DNA of 64,000 bases from Dendrophyllia cribrosa (taxonomy: Eukaryota > Cnidaria > Anthozoa > Scleractinia > Dendrophylliidae). The notes under the pieces are model-generated. The model made no database searches, was not told the DNA's origin, and was given only the letters and a program-made list of their open reading frames with translations. Positions within the stretch are counted from its first letter, which is position 1. Each line of letters starts with the position of its first letter. The DNA is taken from the NCBI GenBank assembly GCA_024195265.1, contig JAJLRJ010000001.1, positions 9,660,585 to 9,724,584 of the forward strand. Direction: 5' to 3'. Positions 22,818-34,533 of the stretch are shown here, one piece after another. The position numbers and the translations under genes are program-made.

Positions 22818-25800
22818 AAGGGAGGTCCTGTATCATATAGCTTCAATTTGCGTCCTTCTTGTCGCTCTTCTTTGTTGTATTTTTAAAATGACTTCTTAAG
22901 TGTTTTACTAGTACGGTGCTGCGTTGTATTGCTGTGCACGTCTTCGTTTTGAAAGCGCATTCTTTGTTCATTTCCTTCACTGTGCTTCATTTAAACCGGA
23001 TCAATCTTTTGTCAATTGGACGAAGGAGAATAAAATCAATAACAGCAAATATCTAAATGAGTCACACATGTTTCATGTATATGCTGCGATAGACGCACTT
23101 TCCCAAGCTAGAATTTCATTGCTATCCAAATTGAACAAATTCCTTTTCTATCTTTAGCAAGGGACACAAATTAATGGCCTGCACATGCACGTACCCAAGT
23201 TAATGATTTCATGAGAAGTATTCTTAAACGGCCATGAATTAATAGTTCTTTGGTAGAAAAAGCAACCGACAATACAATTTCTAGGTATATACTCGTGAAT
23301 TTGTCCCTCCTTAGGGCTTGCTTTAGGACTGAGTTAAGTTGGCGGAAGCTCTTTATGGATGTGTAATAATTCGTTTTATGTACATCAACAATAATTAGCA
23401 AAACTGGACAGCTGAATTAGAGCTGCATTGCAGCAGATTTTTCCCTGCGATAATGACAAGGATATTTCATGCATGTTCTAACCAGATCATCTGAACCAAT
23501 GATAATATCAAGAGGGTAAAGGATCACAGAATTCTTTAATCTTAAGAGAGCTGAATAACAAAGTGCTACAAAAACCACATACCACAATTTAGAACATTTG
23601 AGGAAATAGAAAATGTTTTGTTACTGACGGTATGGTTAAAGCTAATACTGACTCATTATCATATATTGTTTTTTAAAAGTGCACGTGCTGTGGTTTTTAT
23701 CATCGAGATAATTTAATAACCTTTTCCCGAAAACCCGAAGAGAATGCAAACGTAGAATTGGTCAAATATGCGCTGGCAGTTTATATTCTAAATGCCCGCA
23801 TAAATCTTTCAGCATTGGTTTGACCGCGCCGGCAGTTTGTCACAATTTCTCTCAAATTCATCATCTTAATTCGACATGTCTTTCAGTCGGTAGTGTCTGG
23901 GACGCAAAACATGTGATAAAGGGATTAACCCAGAGGAACATTACTTCTAAGCCATGATGGAAGTGAATAATTGGATCTTTTGATTCAAATCGGGCTCTAT
24001 AGAAATGGATAAGGATATCTCCCGTGTTGCAGTTTAACCGCTTCTTAGTCTTGCTTAATGATTTAATAGGATTTGATATTTGTTGTCAGCTTAACACTGT
24101 TGAAGCATAAAAGACGGGCCCACTGAAATCTCTTTCTTGCCCGTGATTAACCACAAAGGTTATCTACAGACTAGAGAAACACTGAAAAAAAGCACAACTC
24201 CTCGATAATCAAAATTCGAAATTAAAACAAAAAGTTAAAATAAAAAGCTGTTGTATAAATCAACATCCGATGAAATGGTTCGATAAAGTGAAAAAAAGAA
24301 TGTTCTGGTTATATATATATAGTTTTAAAACCTACACTTGCAACAACTTTTTGCATGATGAGTGTGGATATGATATCGAGATTAACTGATATAGCTAACA
24401 ACGTACTTACAAGAGAGGAGAGGTATTTACGCTTTCAGATGCTTCATCTTGTAAAATCGCGAGTGCCTCTTCTTCAAACACAAAGTAATTAAAATCGTCA
24501 TTTTGTCATAAAAGAATATAAAAACGACCGAACTGTTTCACTATCGATCTCTCGCCGACAAAACGTTTCGCGAATAAATAATCTCTGATCTGTATATTGA
24601 CTTGGTACTGTCCGAATTGGAGAGCCAATGAACAGCACATACCGACTATTAATATGTTAAAATCATCAACGCAATAATCTTAATAGCTTTCTTTGCATCT
24701 TATGGAAAAACGATTATGTACGGCGAGAAAATGGTTAACGCAACACTCAAAAACCTGCGATTCAAAGCGCTCAAAACGCGAGGGAAATGATTTAATCACT
24801 TTCATTGCCTCACTTAACAAAATTGCAAGGTGTCAAAGCGATAATTTGACTATTCCAAAGTTTAGCGGGAAGTCCGCTCGCCCGCGTTGTATGCACAGCA
24901 AATGTACATTCCCATGTGATTCAAGCTGGATTTGATGTTTTGATTTAAGATTTAAATTTGATGCTTTCTGTAAACGAATTGTTTGTTTTGATTCAGGGAG
25001 TCGGAAGCAGAAAGATAATAAAAATAATAGTCAAAATAAATAGAGTGTTCATCTAAAAGGGCTTATGCCTGTGAACTGTGGCAAGTTAGCTAAATTGGCG
25101 CAGAACTGTATGTGGATGCTAACTGTTAAGCTGGCCTTTCATGACACAAAAATCCTCCTACCTTAGTTTCCTGTCGCCAGGGAGTTTTTCAAACGCTGGG
25201 CAAGGTATTTAAAAGTCCTTTCAGGGTTAGGGATGCCCGAGTTCAGCCACGCCAGTTTTTCTGTTTTTTTTTTTTTTTTTCTGATTAAAACTTTGCTTGG
25301 TTAGGTCAGCCCAACAACTGATGACCTAAAACACGAAGACGTTGCAAATTATCAACAACTATGCTTACAGTTTGCATACCACAGCTGAAATCCATACGGG
25401 ACGTGACTTACTGTTACTGAAAAAAGATGTAAACACCAATGACGGTGGTCACGAGTTAAAGTAAACACGATGAGTGATGTTAGTGATGGAAGGCTTGGAA
25501 ATAAAGGCCGAGATGTGCTTCGATCTCATAGAGTGTTTTCAAAAGTACTTGCGGCTTTCTTCATCCGGCAAAATATCTCAGTTGGAACTTGTCTGGTTAG
25601 TGATGTGTTATATTCTGGAACGGTGTCACTTTTCGGGTGCATCAAATACTTCAAGTGATTAGTTATCAGTTTTACTGTTTTGATAGCGCTTTTTCTGCTG
25701 CCCTCTATCGCATTTTCAACCAATCAAACAGACGGAAAAGCTAGATAGCCTTGTAATTGGAATGTCAAGATTACGAATGGAATCGACAAAAGATAAAATG

Positions 25801-26809
25801 GAGCTGTTTACACAGGTTTGTACGATGATCTTTTATACAACAAAAGCTAGAGTGTTATTTTCATGGATTCTGCCTCTAATAACGTCTTTGAAAGCAATTC
25901 ACGTTGGTTTTCACCAGCGCTGCTGACAATCGCCTCTAGGGAGTCATTTGCCCAAATTCCTCGCCCCATGCTCTCTCGCGCTTCCCCCGTTACGAAATAC
26001 AGTCAAACCTCGTCAATACGGCTTGTTAGTGGCTGACACAAATGGCGGCTTACTTACTGAGGAAAGGAAAAGGCAGTCAATTTAAATAAGAGGACTGCTT
26101 ACAAACATTTAACTTATGACTGACATTCTGAATATGACAAACTACTGAGATCACATCAGAGAAAACGTCTGTGGAATTGCATAATCTTGGGCCGCCTGTG
26201 GTTTATGGACTCAGGATTTCCCCCGGCATGCAGTAAGCTAGAACAGTAAGTTGGCATTCAGTTGCACAGGAAAGTCACTGACTTTACTGTATTCAGTAAA
26301 TTTACTTCGCCGCAATTTATAACTACCCAAGGCAGCGGTTAAAGTGGAAAAAGGTTCGAAGCTAAAGATTGTCTGTTTTGACTCTTACAATACAATACAA
26401 TAATCTTTATTTAAACTCGAATTAAAGATAACAATAAGAAAAAGTGTTCTCGGATTTTCTTTGGGCAACAAGCTTCACAACAGGCTTCTATTGCGGTTAG
26501 AAATCCGATAGCATTTCTTAAGAATAAGGAGCAGCAAGATTTTATTCAATGCTGCGTAGCAGTTTCGTTTCATAATGTTATGTAACCAAAGCCACAGCAC
26601 GAAAGATTTAAATTTCAACCCCCACCGCCCCCCCCCCCCCCAAAAAAAAAATAAGCGTCACACAGTCAGTTTAAAATCCGAGTAAATATTATTCATTTAT
26701 TTGAGTCTGTGGATGAAATTGAATAAGCAGTACAGGTTATCCAGTAGTTTTGGCTCATTGAAACATTCTGTAAAAGCACGTTTATTTTATTATTAAGCCG
26801 TAGGATAAG
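22818..26809. other. 4-kb intergenic DNA, no gene recognised
   Basis: Non-coding by eye. It includes a T run at about 25263-25281 and a C/A run at about 26627-26650. Confidence 0.45.
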
Positions 26810-26850
26810 CACAGGGGACCCAGACAAACAGATTGTCTGGGCTCCCTGTG
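26810..26850. repeat. 41-bp hairpin next to a transposon end
   Basis: CACAGGGGACCCAGACAA pairs with TTGTCTGGGCTCCCTGTG across a short loop. It lies 29 bases before the element at 26880. Confidence 0.8.
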
Positions 26851-26879
26851 GAATAAGGAGGGAGGAGTGTTGTTAATTA

Positions 26880-29291
26880 CTCATGCGCGTAGCGGCATGA
26901 GTTATAAAATGGGCTTCGTTTTTCTTTTTATTCTTTTTATTTTTTGTGTCACGATTTTGCATGCAAATTTATTCACGCATATTTTAAATTGTGTATTTCC
27001 GGTTCACAGCTTTGATTTTTACACTTCCGGTTTAGTGACTTCCGGCTACTCTCACTTCCGGCAAAACATCGTTACTGAAGTGTCACGACAGCGTCTCCTA
27101 CAACCCAACTCACATCAGTAATGTTCACGTCAGGTATATATTATCTTCACAACAATGACTGGCTTCATTGTGGTACAGCCTTCATTTATAAAACATTCAA
27201 TAGTAACGTGGTTTGCAGGTACGATGACTGAATTCTCCATGTCGGACGTCTTCTTATCTTGTTTAAACTTTTAAAATTTAAATTGCTTCTTTTCTTATGG
27301 TACATTGAAGTATAAAACAAGTGTTTGATACGCATGCGCATGACAAACATTTTCCGTCATTTGGTCTTATTGGTGTATAAGTCAGTCCTGTATTTCTCCC
27401 ACAGAGGTGAACGTTGCTTTTATACACAGCATACAACTTGAAGCCGAATTTGTCGCGATTCTGAAAAAACTAAGAGCTATTTTTAATCAGAGTTCTTCCG
27501 AGGCAAAAATGTCAAACATCGATCTCTCGCACTCGCAATTTATTTCCCGTTTTACTGCCGATTCTTTGTAATGTCTGTATCGGAGCAGTCCTCGCTGCCT
27601 GTGGTGAGTAATTTCAATACTTTTTTCAAGAAAGAACAATAGAAACACACGGCAAAACAGCGTCGTTACTTCAGCCCATCAGATTTAATAAAACATCTGG
27701 ACTTTGGGACTGGACTTCTGTGGATTATGGACTAGGGAATGCGTGTCATATTAATGTAGATTTTTACTGACTTTATTGCTTTTTGTGGTTACTAGTAACC
27801 ACTATGCTGTCACCTGTGTAAGTAAGTCCGACTTTCCGAAGCGCGAAGTTGTGCCAAGTTCACCCGATTGCTGTACGATGAGACAGTTCTGATAGCTTCG
27901 GATTAGACGACTCGATTGTCAAGGCAGTTCTGTTTGTACGTGCGCGCTTTGGATTCGTGGAAAAGGTAAACGGAGCTTTCTCGTTATTTTTACTGCTTTA
28001 CCAAGCACAGCTTTCACCAAATGTGGCCAAGTATTGTTTTCAAATATTATTTTAGGTATTTTCGTGGTTTGGAAAAAGGTTTTAGTGAAAAATCGAGCTG
28101 TGAATCGAAGTGTTTGTTAGCAGACCATAAGCTATCCGAACTCATGATTCAAACGCCGCCAGCATTTCATTTCTGTATCTTTGACCATTCAGAACTGTTT
28201 TTTTTTATTAGCGAAAGCATTATTATACGAATCATTTTTCCGGATAAGATTGGCATTCTATTACACAGGAAAAGTAGGCGATTTAAGAAAGTATAATAAA
28301 AATAGGTTGCTGAATTGAATTATTTTGTGATGTTTATTATATTTTCGCAGACGCTAGCCGGTTCCTCGCAGTAATTAGGATACAATATATCGCCAAGACT
28401 TCCAGAAGCAGAAAATCACTGAATTCTGAAAAGTGTTTGACTCTTTTAATCAAAGGAAAGACATTTTCATTCAAGGAAATATGAGTTTCATTCAAAAGTT
28501 TTGACCTTTTATAGAAAATATATTTTAGATTCAGTGATTATAAAAACAGCTTGATATCAAATTACATTTGACATAAAATTTGCACAAAGCAAAATTGTGT
28601 ATTTGCGACAACACTTTGAAGAAACTGTGAAGCTTGGAAAAAACTTATTACAGATGGCAAAATCAAAGCATTTTTTTAAAGAACCAGCTTTAAGTTATGG
28701 AAACATTTCATTTCGATTTGGTCTTAAAATCACGGAAAGATTTTAGTGAATGCGTCACGCAACGTCTATTTACAAAATGTTTGACCAATTCATAGCAATT
28801 CTCACCAAAGATTTGAAATCTTTAAAAAAAATCCCGGATCTCCTGAATGCGATTTCCTGTTTATTTAGGGCCTACAAAAAGTTAATGGCCATCCGGGCAG
28901 GAGGGGGTATCTGGGTTAAAAATCAAGGTGCGAGGGTTGGTCGGCCTGGCCGGGAAATCCGGGCGGGGGAGGGGTAAAAAAATATTGCATCCGTCGGGGG
29001 GGGGGGGGGGGGGGGGATTTTTTCTGGAATAACCCATTTTACACTGGTTGCATGCGATTAAGTAACACAGGAAAACTAAATCTTTATATTGATTATCAAA
29101 TTTCTTTTTACAGCATGTCATCTACTGCCTATTTTTTTAAGTAGTCTTTTCAAATGTAACAGAAATAATTCACAGCTTGGAAAGTTATAGACGAGTGTGG
29201 ATTTGATCGGAATCAATAAATTAAATATTAAAAGCGAGCACAGAAAAATTGGTAACTTCAATCGCGCGTCTTAGAGTCTCTTGCGCATGAG
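26880..29291 (-). mobile_element. 2.4-kb TA-flanked element with CTCATGCGC ends, copy 1
   Basis: TA|CTCATGCGC on the left and GCGCATGAG|TA on the right. Both end regions match the reverse complement of the shorter copy at 31945-33028. The middle has only frames under 100 codons with no transposase motif, plus a G run of about 22 at 28996-29017. Non-autonomous. Confidence 0.7.
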
Positions 29292-29820
29292 TATAGGCTA
29301 AGTGTAGCCTCTTGTTTTGTATGAAAATGGAAGAGTTCGTATTTTCGATGCACCAGTCGATAACCACACTAAGAACACTCCAGATTGATAGTGTGTTAAT
29401 TATTAATTTCATCCTCTAGTTTTAAAACTTCATTTAATACCTATTCAATATTTCTGATTTTACTGAAATTCAACACGGATTCCCTCTCCTCAATTTTTTA
29501 CTGGATTTTCTCTCCAATACTCCAAAATAAACAAAACAGTCACATAACATCGAATGGGATCTACACCCAGATTAAGACTTTTGGGTGCTCCGAAATGTTT
29601 ACACGATAATTCCATACAACTGTTGTAAAATAGTGCAAAGAAAATCGGTATTTAACCAGGCTCTTTCCTTACAGAAATCATTTAACAAGATTTCAGCGCG
29701 AGAATATATATCTCTTGATAAATTCTCATTTCCCTGGATGAAACGGAAAGCGCTGGTTTTCAGGTTAAAAAAACGCCGAAAATAGAAAGAACGAAACAAA
29801 AATAAAGAAATTAATTAATT
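29292..29820. other. Intergenic DNA, no gene recognised
   Basis: Nothing beyond short chance frames. Confidence 0.4.
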
Positions 29821-29929
29821 AACAACTATTCACCGAAGTGGAGGTGAGTAGTGGTGGATATTTACCGAGCCGCGAAGCGGCGAGGTAAATGTCCACCACT
29901 ACCCACCTACACTGAGGTGTATAGTTGTT
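29821..29929. repeat. 109-bp hairpin (AACAACTATTCACC arms)
   Basis: Two ~50-bp arms (AACAACTAT...ATTTACC) pair around CCGCGAAGCGG. It directly abuts the MITE at 29930. Confidence 0.85.
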
Positions 29930-30111
29930 TAGTATATACTGAAACAGTGAGATAAAATAACGAAAAATATGCTTTTTAACTCATTTATTCCTGTCAACGA
30001 TTACAATTTTCGCGCGCAAATTGCTGGGAGGTGAATAGCACTTGCTATTCCGAGTTTCAGTAGCCAATCAGAGCGCGCCAACAATGCTATCCACTGTTTC
30101 AGTATATACTA
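29930..30111. mobile_element. 182-bp MITE with TAGTATATACTGAAACAGTG ends
   Basis: 20-bp terminal inverted repeats; the outer TAGTATATACT is itself a palindrome. Inside is a CCAATCAGAGCGCGCC block. Confidence 0.85.
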
Positions 30112-30195
30112 AAATTATTTATTCCACGTTTATGGCTTGCGCACGAGTAAATAGGCTTGTCATGATATATTTTGTACGTTAAAAATGTACTGAAT

Positions 30196-30378
30196 AAATA
30201 TACCTAATTCAATAAAGGTTGCTTTGGTCATTGGTAATTGGCATGGGCATTGCATGGGAAGCTATTGTTTGGCGGTCACTCAAGCAAAGCATTGTATTGT
30301 GTTCCGTATGCCCAAATGCCAATGCCCAATTACAAATGACCAATTGCCAAAGCAACCTTTATTGAATTAGGTATATTT
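30196..30378. mobile_element. 183-bp palindromic MITE
   Basis: Arms starting AAATATACCTAATTCAATAA are inverted copies of about 30 bp, followed by imperfect inner complementarity (CCAATTG/GGCATTGG words). Confidence 0.85.
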
Positions 30379-31944
30379 GATAACCAACATAGTCAGGTAA
30401 ATAAAAATATGACTTGACAAACACCGCGTTGCCTGCATTTTGTCAGGTACAACATCACTGTTTTTCAAGTACTTGTTGTCTTGGCTCTCTACCAAATCCG
30501 CTTATACAGCTGTAAGAACACGTCAAAAACAGTCTACTACCCAAATTTGAGAGCTATGCAGTGTTTGGGAGCACAGTTACAAGTGGTCAAATTGAGGAAA
30601 TTTTTTCCTGCAATTTGCAATGCTGACAAGAGCTGTTGCGAGACAAGTTGCGAATGAAATTGCGCGCGTACCACACTCTCTTCGTATTTTGTCTCGCAAC
30701 AAAAAATTGCGTTGCGACTTGCAGAAAAAGTTGACTGAACACTTCTCTACTTATCGCAACGTTGCGAAGCAAGTTGCAAGCGTGTGACAGTGTAATCTGT
30801 GACTTATCTTCTTCTCTCGTGTAACAAATCTCTGTAAAAAAAATCCTAAACATCGCATGACCCTCGCATTCAATGATTTTTCTAATTTTGAGGTATTCTT
30901 TTTAGGTATTTCAAGCGGCTTTAGTACGTAGAGAGCCAAGAAAACGACTACTTGAAAAACACATTAGGTAAGAGTGAAAAAATAAAATGGGTTTTCCTGT
31001 ATACTGTATATACGTACGAATAACAATTAGACCTTTTGAGATTTTAAAACTGCGACCTTTATCAGAACGAGCTAGTGGTCTAAACGTTACTAATCACTGC
31101 AACGTGCCCTGATTTGCATCACATTAACCCAATAATATAAATACACTTTTTGTGCTACATGTACATGAAGTTAAACCTTGTGTTTGTTTTGGAATGCCGG
31201 GATAATACCTAATCGGCTACTGGATATGTAACATCAGAACATAATTGCACTCATGTACAAGAAGAGAATTTTACTGAAATGAGCTATATTTACGTACCTT
31301 CCCCTTGAAAGCAAACGTGACAACCGGCTCAATGCAATGAAAACCGAGACAAAAACCAGATGGATACTCCACGTTTTAAATGTTTCTAAGCAAACTTCCC
31401 ACAGATTAGAAGAATAACGACTTAACGATAGAAAATAAGAAGAAAATAACACTTAAAATCGAACGGTCTCCAACTGTTTTATGGTTTCACCTGTTAAATT
31501 AGTGCTGGCCCACAGCGTGGATTCCAGTTGTAGCTTCTTTTCTTTTTCCACGAAACTTTATCGAATGCAAAAATTATGCAGCAAAACATATTGACAAATA
31601 AGAGATATTAAGTATTGTTCCACATAAGAACGATAGCAAACTTCATTGTTATGCGGCATTGGCTCTTTCCCACATAGAATATATTTGATTTCAAGAATAG
31701 AGGAGGACCTGATGGTTAATAATTATATTTCATTATAAAAATAAAGAAAATCCATTTGCGTCAAATAAATTTTAGGAAATGTTCGTGCTTAACCAATCAG
31801 AATAGCACAAGACAATAGCTAATAATTTTGCTTCTTTGATGAAGTTCCCCAAATGCAATTTCTTTTAAAAATTGTATGTTGTGCGATTGGGTCTCAAATT
31901 ACTTGAAACCTTAAAAAAACAAGAGGCTGCACTGGTAGCCTGTA
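30379..31944. other. Intergenic DNA, no gene recognised
   Basis: The stretch 30580-30850 repeats CTTGCAACTTGTCTCGCAAC-like words in both orientations, a decayed repeat. Nothing coding. Confidence 0.4.
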
Positions 31945-33028
31945 CTCATGCGCTTGCATAAAAAAGATATACGGTTTATTTTAAATGGGTCACGTACCCC
32001 TTCCCCCTCAACGAATTTTGCGTGACACACTTAAGAACGCGTCAAGACTCGTTTTCAGTACTCGCCGTGAATATTTAATTTATTGATTCCTGATCAAATC
32101 CACACTCGTCTAATATTTCCAAAACAGTGACTTCTGTTACATTTGAAAAGGCTACTTTTAAAAGCAATGAAATCAGTAAACGACTGGGCTATTTTTCAAT
32201 TTTAGCAATTCTCAAAAACAGTATTACGCCCCTACGCGACCGTCTGTAATATAAGATTGCACAACTGTACTCGCTTTGAATATTTAATTTGTTGATCCCG
32301 ATGGAATCCACACTCATCTTTTATTTCCCAAACCATGACTTCTTTCCGTTACATTTCAAAAGACTGCTTTTAAAAGCAATGAAATCAGTAAACGACCGGG
32401 CTATTTTTTAATTTTAGCGTGGCGACGCGTGTGTAGTTAGAACTATAAAATTAGGCCTTTAATTGTTTTGTTTACATATATCGGATATTATTACGACTGA
32501 ATTTGAGTGCGTTTTGTAAACATTTCTCCAACTAATGAGAACACAAACAAAAGTCAATCACAAATTGATATCAACATAAATTCCCATCGAAAAGTCCAAC
32601 TTATTTTACGGTAAAGTACCTCGGCTTCACTCGGCTGCTTGATAATTCTTTAAAACTCCGCTTCTTCGAAAGAAATAGCCCCGCATTGAATAAAATGTAT
32701 GAAGTTCCCCGAAGCAAGATTTCGTCGCTTAAGTTATCCTTTTTCTCCACTACAGCGGCTTCTGAGTATTCTTTAAAGCCTTCTCTTTCCATTTTGAATA
32801 TTTTAATGTGTGTTATTACTCCGATAAGACAAAACTATGGTTTTGAAAACCAAGCGCATGCCGAGCGCGGCAGCCATTTTTGTAGAATTTGTATGCAGCC
32901 TGACGACCCGGTTCGTAATAATGTATGCGTGCATAAATTTGCATGCACAAATGTCACACCAAAAAAAAAAAAAAATGACGGAGAAAAACGAAGCTGGAAC
33001 CTTACCTCATGCGCGCTATGCGCATGAG
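31945..33028 (+). mobile_element. 1.08-kb TA-flanked element with CTCATGCGC ends, copy 2
   Basis: TA|CTCATGCGC (left) and GCGCATGAG|TA (right). It looks like an internally deleted relative of 26880-29291. A ~200-bp segment (starting TGAATATTTAATTTATTGAT) is duplicated in tandem at about 32067 and 32275. Confidence 0.78.
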
Positions 33029-33891
33029 TAATTAGACAAAATGCACCTTGAACCTTAACTTTTTAGCGGTTTTTGAGTCTAAGCCAATGAGATCACTAGT
33101 TTTAACAATGAAAATTCTTGACATTCCATCGTGTTTGACATTCCATTGCCGTTGGCGCTATCCTTCTTATGCGGATCATTACTTTAAAATAATAATTTCA
33201 AGACTTTATCATTGTAAGTCATCCAGACAACTTCTTCACCTGTCTATCGTCAAATTTATCGAGAATACGAATCGTAAAACGTAAAGCCTCTTTTGTGCGA
33301 ATATGATCTAGCTATCAACCATATCGCAAGAAGAAATAATAATTTCAAGGATTTTGCATGTGATTGTTACCATTAAGAACGCTGAATGTATCTTAAATGA
33401 AAGGTTGAATTGAAAAATAAATGGTAATAGCAACATGGCTTCAAAAACAGAAAGAGAATTAAAGAAAAAAGATAATATTACAAAAGATGTTTCCAGAATA
33501 ATTAAAGCTGTGAAATACACCTGATTATTTTTTCCTGTTTCCATGACTTCATTTAAATACAACAACAATTATTTGTATCAGTTGTCTTGACTGCGTGGAA
33601 AACTGTTTACTCAAATGAAAAGAGAAAAGAGATCAAAATATACCACTTTCTAGAAGCATTTCTAAATTTTGCGGTGATTTTTGGGTTGGACAGAAAAAGC
33701 CATCGATGTTGCTGGAAATAACACCATTTGGATTTTAGATGTAGATGAAGATTTAAACATTATACTTCACATATATTAGCTCGCAATTTTTAAAGACGTT
33801 TTTGTGGCGATGGGCATATCTTGCCTACCCGAGGTTTGTATGCCTAGCTAGAGGTTGCTAAGTCTGAGGCGCTTTACGAGTTGGCCTAATG
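33029..33891. other. Intergenic DNA, no gene recognised
   Basis: Nothing identifiable. Confidence 0.4.
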
Positions 33892-34132
33892 CCCCATTCA
33901 CACCAACGGTTAAACATGTTTAAATGTTGTTTAGTTTAACTACGTTTTAGCCTCTATCTTAAACGTTTTGAAATGTCTATGACTCAAAGTACCTGGAATG
34001 GTAATAAAGTCAATAAAGTTTCTTTTAGTAAAGATTTCACTCCAAATATTACGGGAGGTTAGGAGGTATTTTTCTAAACCTGTTTTAAACTAAACAACAT
34101 TTAAACATGTTTAAGCGTTGGTGTGAATGGGG
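33892..34132. mobile_element. 241-bp MITE with CCCCATTCACACCAACG ends
   Basis: Terminal inverted repeats of about 45 bp, running from CCCCATTCACACCAACG through TTAAACATGTTTAAATG to GTTTAGTTTAA. Confidence 0.88.
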
Positions 34133-34424
34133 TATAAGATGACAAATGCATTATAACTACTCGAGTCGTGTTATGAATTCGATCACAATGAAGGTTGGCC
34201 CGGTATTAGACTAACAATTTGTGATAAATTGCTTTTAACTGCTCTGGTTTTCCATGAAAAAATAATTAGTCAATTCACTTTAGTTGGGTCAAAAATAGCG
34301 TTATGAAAACTGTGGAAAATGTCACGCAGCTGATTGGCTGAGATGTTACAGTATTCATTATGATTGGTCGCTAGGCAACGTGTGCCAATCGTCTTGCAAT
34401 GGTTATGTAAATGTAATAACAAGT

Positions 34425-34524
34425 CTGACTCGTCCCCAGTCGTCTTTCTAGACGCGGGAGACGCGTGTGGGGGATAGACGCGGAACGAGAGAAGCGCGAC
34501 CGAAGGGGGTGATAGACGAGTCAG
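34425..34524. mobile_element. 100-bp mini-element with 9-bp target duplication
   Basis: CTGACTCGTC...GACGAGTCAG ends are flanked by perfect ATAACAAGT copies (34416-34424 and 34525-34533). A 9-bp duplication is typical of Mutator-like elements. The interior is CpG-rich against AT-rich surroundings. Confidence 0.82.
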
Positions 34525-34533
34525 ATAACAAGT

